From positions 1-64,000 of the forward strand of contig JAPPIG010000109.1 in the NCBI GenBank assembly GCA_028820635.1: a stretch of 64,000 nt of DNA, given 5' to 3'. The notes below the pieces were generated by a model. The model did no database searches. It was not told the origin of the DNA and worked only from the letters and a program-made list of their open reading frames with translations. Shown piece by piece: positions 18,192 to 26,198 of this stretch. Numbering within the stretch: position 1 is the stretch's first letter; every line of letters starts with the position of its first letter. Both the position numbers and the translations under genes were made by a program. Source of the stretch: Candidatus Poribacteria bacterium. Its GTDB lineage: Bacteria; Poribacteria; WGA-4E; WGA-3G.

Positions 18192-19007
18192 TTATTTATC
18201 TGTATTTTTATATCTTTCTATACGTAGAGGACGACCAATCCACCGGCCGATTCTAATAAGGTTCTCTCGTATTTGCCATATATTTGGCTGGTTATTTGTA
18301 TTAAATGTTAGCTCCTTTTCGCTTATCCCTAATTCTTTAATTACCTTATCAAAAGTATCTTTTGCTTTTAGGCAATCAATTACTTTTTCTACTTTTTCGT
18401 CGGGAATTTTAACTCGAAGACGACGAGTGAACGAAACTATATTTTCCGATAGCAAACTACCCTCGTTCCTATAGTCATTTTTAATTGCCTTAATAGATTT
18501 ACCCACGCGTATAGACTCGTAGTTCAGATATCTGTCTAAAATTTTCACACATTCTTTAGAGGCATTTCCTATAAGATCCAATTCACAAACCGGACGTTCT
18601 TTCCAATCTTCTTCCCTGATCGGATGAAAGAAGATCCATTTCTGTCCATCGGTGAGGATCGCGATAGAGACATCTTTGTATCCGTGAGAATCCTGTTGAA
18701 AGTGAGAAATATATTCAGCTAATTGTTTTATAGATTTTCTTTTGTCATAGTCACGTAAAATGTGTTCAAAATTTTTTATTTCAATAAAAATAACTGGCTT
18801 TGCCTGCGGCTCACATAATGCCAAGTCTATTCTCTTACTCTTCTTATTAACCTTATATTCAAAGATAACAGTCCACGCATCATAAATTGGCCACCCCAAT
18901 TTCTTAAGTAGCCTAACTACAACCCGATTACAAATGTCCGTCTCACTTATATATCCACCCTCTTTTAATCGTTTGCGTATGTCGTCAACGTGCTCTTCGA
19001 GTGTCAT
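18192..19007 (-). CDS. Restriction-like PD-(D/E)XK protein, HsdR N-terminal domain type
   Basis: 271 residues. The first 150 resemble the nuclease domain of type I restriction R subunits and stand-alone HsdR_N_2 proteins: SETDICNRVVVRLL, WTVIFEYKV, then the catalytic pattern RIDLALCE followed by VIFIEIK (Asp and Glu-X-Lys). The C-terminal part is helical and unrecognised. No helicase domain is attached, so it is a single-domain nuclease-like protein, possibly a defence factor. Its 3' end is 12 bases from the defective IS element, and an ApeA-like HEPN gene lies 125 bases upstream on the same strand. Confidence 0.75.
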   Translation of the reverse strand: MTLEEHVDDIRKRLKEGGYISETDICNRVVVRLLKKLGWPIYDAWTVIFEYKVNKKSKRIDLALCEPQAKPVIFIEIKNFEHILRDYDKRKSIKQLAEYISHFQQDSHGYKDVSIAILTDGQKWIFFHPIREEDWKERPVCELDLIGNASKECVKILDRYLNYESIRVGKSIKAIKNDYRNEGSLLSENIVSFTRRLRVKIPDEKVEKVIDCLKAKDTFDKVIKELGISEKELTFNTNNQPNIWQIRENLIRIGRWIGRPLRIERYKNTDK

Positions 19008-19132
19008 TCGTGTTCTATACCTCCGAATCCGGTATTTCTATAAAATCTATTGTAATCCGGTGAAATAAGGAAAAGCATACCCTTTTAGGCATTGTGAGTA
19101 TTACGCTAACCGATTTCTCCCAAGATTCTTGC

Positions 19133-20659
19133 CTATTCGTCAGAATCAACTGTCGGTGTCCCGAGTATCAAACTGTCCCAATACTCATTGTCTTTGCGAG
19201 TGGATGAAAGGAATTCCTTATCTTTCAAACAATGACTCATAATTTTTTCTATTGATTCCAGACAGAGGTTCTGAACTTTTGTAACAAATTGTGATATAGG
19301 AATAGATTCGTCTTTAATCGTAACATTTTCCTTTTCGTTTGGTTCTCCACCATGAACAACTCTGGAGCGAAATTTGTAGAATTTCTTAAATACTGCAAGC
19401 AGGTCTTCCCTATCTTTTTTCTTATCTCCCAAGGACCAAGATGCACGAACACCTAATTTGTAGGTTGATTCACCACTATCCGGTAAATAGAGAGTTTCAA
19501 AGGCTATTGCCAAGTCAATTATTTTATCTTCAGGAGTTTGATGTGTTTTTGATTTTATCCATCTATTAATTGCTATTTTCAACTTTCCTTGAGCTTTAGA
19601 GTTAAGATTAATCAGGTCGCGATATAGACATTTGGCTTTATCTATTTCAGACTGCCCTGCCTTGACGGAACCCCCAAACAGACGAGGGGAATACCCCATA
19701 CCACCGCCAGGAAACGGATGGAAAAGGTCATCTTCCGTCAAAAACCACCATTTGAAAGCGATTTGAACCGGAGAATTGCACGCTAAAGACAATGCTTGGC
19801 AAAAAAGCTCTCTGAAGGAATTAACCTCGTCATGGTTTGAAAATTTGATGTTATCCGTCTCAATTTGAAAGGGAAGGTCACCTACCAACATCCCATCAAA
19901 TGATTCATGGGAAGATTTGTGAAATATGGATAGGAGAGGGCAATCAATAATAAGTAATGTTTTTCCCATATTAGTTTGTCTTGCGAAACGAGAGTCACGA
20001 ATAGAATGCCCCGGAAAATAAGACTCAAATTCAAATGTTGTTGACTGGGGAAATGGAACGAGTTTTACGCCTTCACAAACCTGTATTTCTTCTTCTACCA
20101 CTATTCCTTCAAGTGATACAATATCTTGGTAAAAACCTTGCTTACCTTTGAGGCTACTGCCTTCATCAAAAGTTGATACTGCCTTTTCCACTCCGTAGGT
20201 GACAGCAATTTTCAGAAGATGTTCCAGAAGATAAGGTACACCAATAACACCAGCTCTGATAGTATGCAAACGAAACCCATCTTTTTCATAAGTAATAGCG
20301 TAACTGGCAGAATAAGGAGAATTAACCTTCTCTTCGTGGATAAACGGTTCCAATTCCCGTCCAATAAATGCAAGAAGTTTTGATTCCGTAGTTTGATTTG
20401 CCATGTAAAACCGAAGATACATCACAATAGATGAAGAATCTATACCATAAGATCCCCACCGTTGCTGTAAATAACCCCGCAATTTAACTTCGGAGAGTGG
20501 TAAAGAAGCATTTCCGAAAAAGAGTTGAGACACCGTACTATCACCATCTACAGGAAGCGATAGCAGTAGAGAATTAACTTCAGAACGGATACCAATTTGC
20601 AACCCCTCCATTGCTTCATTTAGCAACTGATTTAGTTCTACTTTACTTTTCTCTGTCAT
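19133..20659 (-). CDS. ApeA-like HEPN domain protein
   Basis: 508 residues. The C-terminal third looks like the ApeA-type HEPN domain: DLAIAFETLYLPD, YKLGVRASWSLG, and RSRVVHGG with the R-x4-H motif (about residues 431-436) that forms the RNase site in HEPN proteins. The N-terminal 300 residues are unrecognised. HEPN proteins of this type often act as abortive-infection ribonucleases. The start has TAAGGA next to the ATG. It pairs with the neighbouring nuclease-like gene as a possible defence patch; that pairing is inferred from position. Confidence 0.65.
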   Translation of the reverse strand: MTEKSKVELNQLLNEAMEGLQIGIRSEVNSLLLSLPVDGDSTVSQLFFGNASLPLSEVKLRGYLQQRWGSYGIDSSSIVMYLRFYMANQTTESKLLAFIGRELEPFIHEEKVNSPYSASYAITYEKDGFRLHTIRAGVIGVPYLLEHLLKIAVTYGVEKAVSTFDEGSSLKGKQGFYQDIVSLEGIVVEEEIQVCEGVKLVPFPQSTTFEFESYFPGHSIRDSRFARQTNMGKTLLIIDCPLLSIFHKSSHESFDGMLVGDLPFQIETDNIKFSNHDEVNSFRELFCQALSLACNSPVQIAFKWWFLTEDDLFHPFPGGGMGYSPRLFGGSVKAGQSEIDKAKCLYRDLINLNSKAQGKLKIAINRWIKSKTHQTPEDKIIDLAIAFETLYLPDSGESTYKLGVRASWSLGDKKKDREDLLAVFKKFYKFRSRVVHGGEPNEKENVTIKDESIPISQFVTKVQNLCLESIEKIMSHCLKDKEFLSSTRKDNEYWDSLILGTPTVDSDE

Positions 20660-20971
20660 TTCCTTACTCTTTGATTGCTCTTGTCCTACCTGTCGACTCC
20701 TTCATTATTAGTAGGGGAGTAGGGACTATTCTTCTATTTCTCTTATCTGACGTTCCAACTCTTGTAATTCAGAGTATTATATTCTTGGAACAATACGATA
20801 AAGACATCCATTATACCTATGGACAACCAGAAACCGAACGTATTGATAATCACTGCCATTCTAAAAATAATCTTAACTTCAGAATCGTAATAGAAGCCCC
20901 AATGAGACTTCACTTTCAATTAAAGTCTATAATCACCCATTACTTAAAAAAAGAGTGGGCAGTTGGTGCCA
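20660..20971. other. Intergenic region between HEPN gene and GMC oxidoreductase
   Basis: About 310 bases without a supported gene. A plus-strand open frame runs through it but overlaps both neighbouring genes and has no recognisable product. No consensus promoter or terminator was found. Confidence 0.4.
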
Positions 20972-22618
20972 TCACCGACCTATCTCTCTTTTTTCACGAT
21001 TCATTGTCAAATCATCGGTTAGGATTTTCTCTATATTGCGCTCAGCGAAAGCCGCAATCGTCCAAGACGGGTTCGCAGTGGCACAGGACCCTGGTAACAA
21101 TGCCCCATCCATAACATACATTCGCGGATAGCCGTGTACGCGTCCATACAAATCACACGCTTTATCCATCACCATTCCCCCCAAAGGGTGATAGGTACTA
21201 TCTCTTAATATTCCTTGAAGTGGAATGGGAAAGTCTTCTGGCGGACCGAGATAGCCATCATTCGCAGCGTTCATACGCTCGGCGAAGTCTACTGCTGCGC
21301 GTGCAGCGGTGTCGTTGCCCCCAGCGGGCCATATCAATTCCGCTCTGTGCGTAGATGAATCGTAGAAAAAATGTCCGCGCTCGGTATCTAAAGCGAGCAA
21401 AAGATAGAACAAACAGGTATGGTCAAATCCTGTAGGCAAGAAGAGAGATTCGATCCTCGATATTGTCTCTGCATTCTCATAATTTCTTATGCCTTTGATA
21501 ACCGGATAGCCTTGAGGATTTCCAGTGGATTCGTTCACGGTGCATGTGACTAGAATATTCCCATTCGGCCCAAAACCTTGTCCAACTTCGTCGTTGAGGT
21601 TTGGCAAACTCCCGAGTGATCGGGCTTTTACCAGCAACTCCGTTGTGCCAACGCAGCCCGCTGCAAAAAAGAGATAGGTCGTCGTGATTTTTTTTCTTGC
21701 TATTACCTCGCCGGTTTCATCTATCTGTTCAACCGTCACAGCATATTTTCCACTATTTTCTTCCATGACATCAATAACGCGATGCAACGGATGAATAGAG
21801 ACAAAACCTGTCGCTTCCGCCATCGGGAGATAGTTTTGATCCAGGGTATTTTTACATAGGCTATTATTACCATAAAAAAATTCTCCAAGGATAGCAGAAG
21901 GTGCTGTAGTGCCATCGATCTCACTGCGAATAATGTCCCAATCCGTGGCTTGTTCTACATCTACGACTTCAAGGTCGGCGTTGGCTGCATGCTTGGCAAA
22001 AACACGGGCGTAACGGTAGGGGTGAGAGCTGTAAACGTCTGCGGGAACCGTCGTGATATTCAGCATGTGACGGACGCGGTCATAATAGGGTTGGAGTTCT
22101 TGATAGGAGATACCTGCCGGGAAAATCTTATAAAATAGGTTCTCTGGGGGTTGCACACTGATACCACCGTATACGATGGAGCCCCCACCGACAGCTGTGC
22201 CGCGATAGACATGCATGTTTGGGTAGTCCACACGGTCTAAGACCCCTGTATATTTCCCTATAGGAAATGATGGACCGAACGGCAGTGCTGTTTTGTTTCG
22301 CAACCACGTTGAACGATGATCAGGCGGGATAGAACGACTGAACGGCGCAACTCCGGTATCCCAACGCCGACCTTGCTCCAAAACCATCGTCGGTATACCG
22401 GCTTCTCCGAGCCGTAAAGCCGTCACCGCGCCGCCGAATCCAGAGCCGATAATCAGTGCGGGGATGTCGTCTGGTGTTTTTGTTGGTGTTGTGGGTGGCG
22501 AAATGATGTCTAACGGATCGCACCCTGAGATTGCTAAACCGCTGCCTATTGCGAGTCCCGTTAAACCGCTTTTTATAAATTGCCTACGTGTTAGGTGGCT
22601 ACAATTTTTGTTTTTCAT
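20972..22618 (-). CDS. GMC-family oxidoreductase, cholesterol oxidase-like, Tat-exported lipoprotein
   Basis: FAD-dependent alcohol oxidase or dehydrogenase; substrate unknown, sterol-like by resemblance. 548 residues. The N terminus has a twin-arginine motif (TRRQFIK), a hydrophobic stretch and a lipobox (AISGC), so it is probably exported folded and lipid-anchored. Then comes the FAD-binding GSGFGGAVTALRLGEAG, YRGTAVGGGSIVYGG, and near the C terminus the catalytic-type His in YHPLGG and the Asn in NPSWTIAAFAERN, both as in cholesterol oxidases. It stands alone between unrelated genes. Confidence 0.88.
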   Translation of the reverse strand: MKNKNCSHLTRRQFIKSGLTGLAIGSGLAISGCDPLDIISPPTTPTKTPDDIPALIIGSGFGGAVTALRLGEAGIPTMVLEQGRRWDTGVAPFSRSIPPDHRSTWLRNKTALPFGPSFPIGKYTGVLDRVDYPNMHVYRGTAVGGGSIVYGGISVQPPENLFYKIFPAGISYQELQPYYDRVRHMLNITTVPADVYSSHPYRYARVFAKHAANADLEVVDVEQATDWDIIRSEIDGTTAPSAILGEFFYGNNSLCKNTLDQNYLPMAEATGFVSIHPLHRVIDVMEENSGKYAVTVEQIDETGEVIARKKITTTYLFFAAGCVGTTELLVKARSLGSLPNLNDEVGQGFGPNGNILVTCTVNESTGNPQGYPVIKGIRNYENAETISRIESLFLPTGFDHTCLFYLLLALDTERGHFFYDSSTHRAELIWPAGGNDTAARAAVDFAERMNAANDGYLGPPEDFPIPLQGILRDSTYHPLGGMVMDKACDLYGRVHGYPRMYVMDGALLPGSCATANPSWTIAAFAERNIEKILTDDLTMNREKREIGR

Positions 22619-22741
22619 TTGATATTTATTCTATAACTGTTCTGATTCCTTGTATGTTAGGATACCTTCACAAGACATATCTCAATAACTTGTCAAGGCT
22701 GTTTTGCTTTAATTGCTAAGTAAAATGTCAACAGAACTAGA

Positions 22742-22775
22742 AATAAGGCGTAATGTCGTAACATTACGCCTTATT
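22742..22775 (-). terminator. Hairpin terminator of the LamG gene
   Basis: A perfect 15-base-pair stem (AATAAGGCGTAATGT and its complement) with a 4-base loop, 13 bases beyond the stop of the LamG gene. The following minus-strand sequence is only moderately T-rich, so termination strength is uncertain. Confidence 0.65.
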
Positions 22776-22788
22776 GAAAAGGAAACGA

Positions 22789-23580
22789 CTATTTTCTGGA
22801 TTTGATGCTACCCCATGTCGTTGCAAGTTTGTCTGCAGGTTCAACCGGAAGTAACCTTTTGATGCCATCATCCATCAGATCTTTAATATCCGCTTCGGAC
22901 AGTGCGACGTTGAAAATCGCTACATCGTAAAGTATTCCATTAAGCGTTTCTGAATTGTTGTTGGTCCAACCACCGATGTTAACTGGCGAATCGTTCCTTG
23001 GTGGGGGTCCACCAACATTAACAGATCCAATTTCCGATCCATTTTCATAAATCTTAATAGCGTTTGTGCCGTCGTAGGTAGCAGTCATGTACAACCAAAC
23101 ATCTTTCTTGACGGCACCTTGGTTCCAGGCACCTTTCCAACCACCTTGACTAAAATAGGCTTCCCAACCGGTGCCATTTCCACTCGTTCTGAAAGCGTAA
23201 TTTGCCACTGCTCCGGCTGCGGCTCTTTTGCCAACAATATGCCCAAAACCGTTTTCATTTTTATTTACATTGACCCAAGCAGTGATTGACCATGCTTTAG
23301 ATAGATACAAACTGTCGGTATCCGGAACGACTACCCGATCACTTACTCCATTTAAACTCAATGCAGAACCAGATGGGCCTTTAACCCATTTTCCACCTTG
23401 TAGTTCACCGTGATGTTCGTTTCCGGAACTGTCGTTGATAGTTTTACCATCGCCTTCGTCAAGAAGCCAAATTGCTACGGCACTCCCAGGTTCAATCGCA
23501 TCAATTTGCCCTGAAAATGTGAACATGATGACGAATAAAGTAAGACTGATTATCGCTAAACGATTTGTAAATTTTTTCAT
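22789..23580 (-). CDS. Secreted LamG (concanavalin A-like) domain protein
   Basis: 263 residues. A signal peptide covers about 1-28 (KKFTNRLAII, hydrophobic core, cleavage near IDA). Residues 35-240 form a LamG-like jelly roll: VAIWLLDEGDGKTINDSSG, SLYLSKAWSITAWVN, YENGSEIGSVNVGG, YDVAIFNVALS, the usual order for Laminin_G_3 domains that bind carbohydrates. The C terminus is short and basic. GGAGG sits 4 bases before the ATG. It is a single-domain cell-surface or secreted protein; ligand unknown. Confidence 0.85.
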   Translation of the reverse strand: MKKFTNRLAIISLTLFVIMFTFSGQIDAIEPGSAVAIWLLDEGDGKTINDSSGNEHHGELQGGKWVKGPSGSALSLNGVSDRVVVPDTDSLYLSKAWSITAWVNVNKNENGFGHIVGKRAAAGAVANYAFRTSGNGTGWEAYFSQGGWKGAWNQGAVKKDVWLYMTATYDGTNAIKIYENGSEIGSVNVGGPPPRNDSPVNIGGWTNNNSETLNGILYDVAIFNVALSEADIKDLMDDGIKRLLPVEPADKLATTWGSIKSRK

Positions 23581-23714
23581 TTTTCCTCCAATGAATAGGA
23601 ATTTATTGGTTTTATTGATACAATGAGAGGTTGCGATTTACACTGCATAGCGCAAGTAAATCACATTTGCAAATTTTAACACAACTTCCTTTCTGTATCA
23701 ACAAATAATTGAAC

Positions 23715-23899
23715 GGGTATGTAGACATTCGGCTTAACCATATCATTTACTTGTTGGAAGGCTTTGTAAGCCCGATAAATTGGGATCAATGACGAATAGG
23801 CGTGACAGAATATATGTATGGCATCCTATATAATTCGTCGGGGTTGAAAACCCCTCCAACAAGAAAGAAGGAGTATTCATGCCAAAACTTTACATACCC
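23715..23899. mobile_element. MITE-like element with 9-base target duplication, copy A
   Basis: 185 bases starting GGGTATGTA and ending TACATACCC, flanked by the exact direct repeat TAATTGAAC (23706-23714 and 23900-23908). The right end (GAGTATTCATGCC, AAAACTTTACATACCC) resembles the right end of the element at 24991-25225. Inside is an inverted pair: ggctttgtaagcccgat near 23760 and ggttgaaaacccctccaac near 23845. It fills most of the gap between the LamG and mannonate dehydratase genes. Confidence 0.8.
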
Positions 23900-23911
23900 T
23901 AATTGAACAGA

Positions 23912-24904
23912 TCACTTTTCCGAATTTACCGCTTGAATTAGCGCGATGATATATCCGAATTGAAATGCCCATGCTTGCCGCACACGACCAGAAACTCCAG
24001 TAGGTGCTGTATCATCAGGGTGAGAAGGGGCATGGTCGGGCATCAGCATGTAGGAATATTCTACATCTCGCAAAGTTTGTGCGACTCTATACATGTCTAC
24101 ATCTCCCTCATCGGGCCATACCTCTTGGAAGTTATGTAAGCCACCGCGAATATTACGAAAGTGGATATTGAAAATCTTCTTACGCTTACCGAAATACTCA
24201 ATAATTTCGTAAAGTTCGGTCCCAGGATCGTCTAAACCTTCCGAGACGACACCACAGCAGAAATTAAAGCCGTTATACGGACTATCCACAATCTCCGCGT
24301 ACCGTTTTAATCCGTCAAAGATTGGGTAATTCCAACGTTCAACCCCCTTTAGAACAGGTGCTGGTGGATCGTTGGGGTGACAGGCCATTTGAACCTTATT
24401 CTCTTCGGCAACAGGGATGACACGTTCAAGAAAGTATCCAATACGGTCAAACGCTTCTTCTCGACTTACCTCACCTGCGTCTGAGAGCGTGTCATTATCG
24501 TACTTAGAGAAATCAAATGTGCTGTAAGACGAACCGCCGCGTCCCTGTGTACTTGGAGTGCGCTGGTGGTTTAGAATGCAGAAGTTATAATTTAGCCCAC
24601 GCAAACCTGCTTCTGCAGCATTTTCAATTGTTTTGCAAACCCCATCAATATCTTTATCGCGTTGTGGGTCTTGTGCCAACGTAATGCTTCTTGGAATTCC
24701 TATATGAATCATCTCAAGACTGACGCCTGCTGCCTCTGCTTCCGCTTTATGTTCCATCAAGGTTTCTGGTTGAGTGCCTTTGACTGATGCATCCATATGT
24801 GTTACTCCGTGACGAACAAGAAATTCCAACTCTTTTGTAGATGTTCCAATTCCTTGGACACCGACGTGCATCTTTGCTTCTTGGCGAGAATGTGTTTTGT
24901 CCAT
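23912..24904 (-). CDS. uxuA: Mannonate dehydratase
   Basis: Converts D-mannonate to 2-keto-3-deoxygluconate in hexuronate catabolism. 330 residues with a TIM-barrel isomerase-like fold and the family's conserved regions: NFCCGVVSEG, FNIHFRNIRGG, DEGDVDMYRV and MLMPDHAPSHPDD, which carry the metal-binding Cys and His residues. The ATG at 24904 has AAGGAG 9 bases upstream and is preferred to an ATG 36 bases earlier. No other uronate genes are adjacent. Distant homologues exist among sugar isomerases, but these motifs favour UxuA. Confidence 0.85.
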   Translation of the reverse strand: MDKTHSRQEAKMHVGVQGIGTSTKELEFLVRHGVTHMDASVKGTQPETLMEHKAEAEAAGVSLEMIHIGIPRSITLAQDPQRDKDIDGVCKTIENAAEAGLRGLNYNFCILNHQRTPSTQGRGGSSYSTFDFSKYDNDTLSDAGEVSREEAFDRIGYFLERVIPVAEENKVQMACHPNDPPAPVLKGVERWNYPIFDGLKRYAEIVDSPYNGFNFCCGVVSEGLDDPGTELYEIIEYFGKRKKIFNIHFRNIRGGLHNFQEVWPDEGDVDMYRVAQTLRDVEYSYMLMPDHAPSHPDDTAPTGVSGRVRQAWAFQFGYIIALIQAVNSEK

Positions 24905-24990
24905 TCCTTTGGTCTCCTTAAATGATTGAATCCGCTTCATACATTGATACTATAGACATTGTAGCATGTCCAAGAAAATCGGTCAATTTT
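24905..24990. promoter_or_regulatory. Divergent upstream region of uxuA and the TPR gene, left part
   Basis: The 24905-25339 gap separates two divergent genes. Most of it is the repeat element at 24991-25225; this left part is the leader of the mannonate dehydratase gene and ends in one copy of the GTCAATTTT duplication. No consensus promoter was identified on either side. Confidence 0.35.
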
Positions 24991-25225
24991 GGGTGTGTAA
25001 AGTTTTTGTCACTTGTTAGTTCACGGATTATGCGGATTCTGTAGGAGCGACCTCCTGGTCGCGACCGGGAGGTCGCTCCTACAGAAGAGACCCAAGTCAA
25101 TGTCCAATATACTTGTGGCAATTGAGAAATCCAAATCAACACTGAATGCGCGTATGGCATTCAGTGGGGTTGAAACCCCTCCAACAAAAGAAAAAGAGTA
25201 TTCAGGTCAAAAACTTTACACACCC
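24991..25225. mobile_element. MITE-like element with 9-base target duplication, copy B
   Basis: 235 bases with perfect 18-base terminal inverted repeats (GGGTGTGTAAAGTTTTTG at 24991-25008 and its complement at 25208-25225), flanked by the exact 9-base direct repeat GTCAATTTT (24982-24990 and 25226-25234). Inside, about 25034-25085, is a long palindrome with arms ctgtaggagcgacctc. No coding capacity. It lies between two divergent genes, so it may affect both promoters. Confidence 0.88.
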
Positions 25226-25339
25226 GTCAATTTTGCAATGACTTAAAACAGGATTGCAAAGTAGGTCTGAATATGTTAAACTGAATAAACCACATCCAAA
25301 TATCTGTAACCTCTGAGTTCCAAACCAGTTTGATTTTCA

Positions 25340-26197
25340 ATGAATTTGAAACGTATTACATTATTTTTTTTTGTCCTTATTCTCTCATTTTTCTTCAATT
25401 TCACTTCAATTGCAGAAGAGAATCTCCTTGCTCTTGGCGACCATTTTTCTAAATTGGGTAATTATGATGCTGCAATCACTGAATACAAACGTTTTCTGTT
25501 TTTTTATCCTGATGATGCGCGTGCAGCAAGTGCCTATCAGAAAATCGGACTCGCCTATAGGACACAAGGATTATGGCAGGAAGCAATTTCAACGATGCGA
25601 AATGCTGTGCTTCACGCCTTGAATCACGAAGAAAAATCGGAATATCAACTTGAACTCGCAGTAACACTTATTGCCTCACAGAATTACGATCTTGCCAGAT
25701 TTGAATTGATTAGAGTAACAATGCGCACCACCTCTGGACCGCTGTATCAACGCGCACTTTTCTTGCAAGCTGTTGTCTACGTTTATCAGTTTCAATGGGA
25801 AGAAGCGCGCGAGGTGTTACGACACTATACCACAGATGAAATGCTGGATAAACTTTTAGACGAGGCGGTTAATCTACCCCATAAATCTCCCAAAGTTGCT
25901 AAGGTGTTGTCTGCAATCCTTCCGGGAGCAGGGCAGGTCTATGCAGGCAATTGGCGAGATGGATTAAACGCGCTTGCACTAAATGGCGTTTTTGGCTTTG
26001 TTGCTGTTGATAGCGTTCTGGATAAACATTATGTAAATGCGGTAACATCGACGTACTTTATCTTCCAGCGATACTATCTGGGGAATCTTTACCAAGCAGG
26101 CAAGGCAGTAAATGATTTCAATGATGACACATCTCGGCGTGCAGCAGATGATATTTTAAAACGGCTTCAAGAGATTGTAGACACACCGAAGCGTTAG
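25340..26197 (+). CDS. Secreted TPR protein with C-terminal membrane-type domain
   Basis: 285 residues. A signal peptide (about 1-25, very Phe-rich) is followed by TPR-like helices (residues 28-160: LGDHFSKLGNYDAAITEYKR, YQKIGLAYRTQGLWQEAIS). The C-terminal third (KVLSAILPGAGQVYAGNWRDG) matches the glycine-rich SAxxPGxGQxYxG pattern of DUF5683-like envelope proteins. It is one of the few plus-strand genes and converges with the TRAP permease gene, with one base between the two stop codons. Function unknown; periplasmic assembly role is inferred. Confidence 0.75.
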   Translation: MNLKRITLFFFVLILSFFFNFTSIAEENLLALGDHFSKLGNYDAAITEYKRFLFFYPDDARAASAYQKIGLAYRTQGLWQEAISTMRNAVLHALNHEEKSEYQLELAVTLIASQNYDLARFELIRVTMRTTSGPLYQRALFLQAVVYVYQFQWEEAREVLRHYTTDEMLDKLLDEAVNLPHKSPKVAKVLSAILPGAGQVYAGNWRDGLNALALNGVFGFVAVDSVLDKHYVNAVTSTYFIFQRYYLGNLYQAGKAVNDFNDDTSRRAADDILKRLQEIVDTPKR

Positions 26198-26198
26198 C

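Noticed and set aside
20611-21114. Plus-strand open frame of 167 residues
   Set aside because: It overlaps the starts and ends of two well-supported minus-strand genes and has no recognisable domain or ribosome site.
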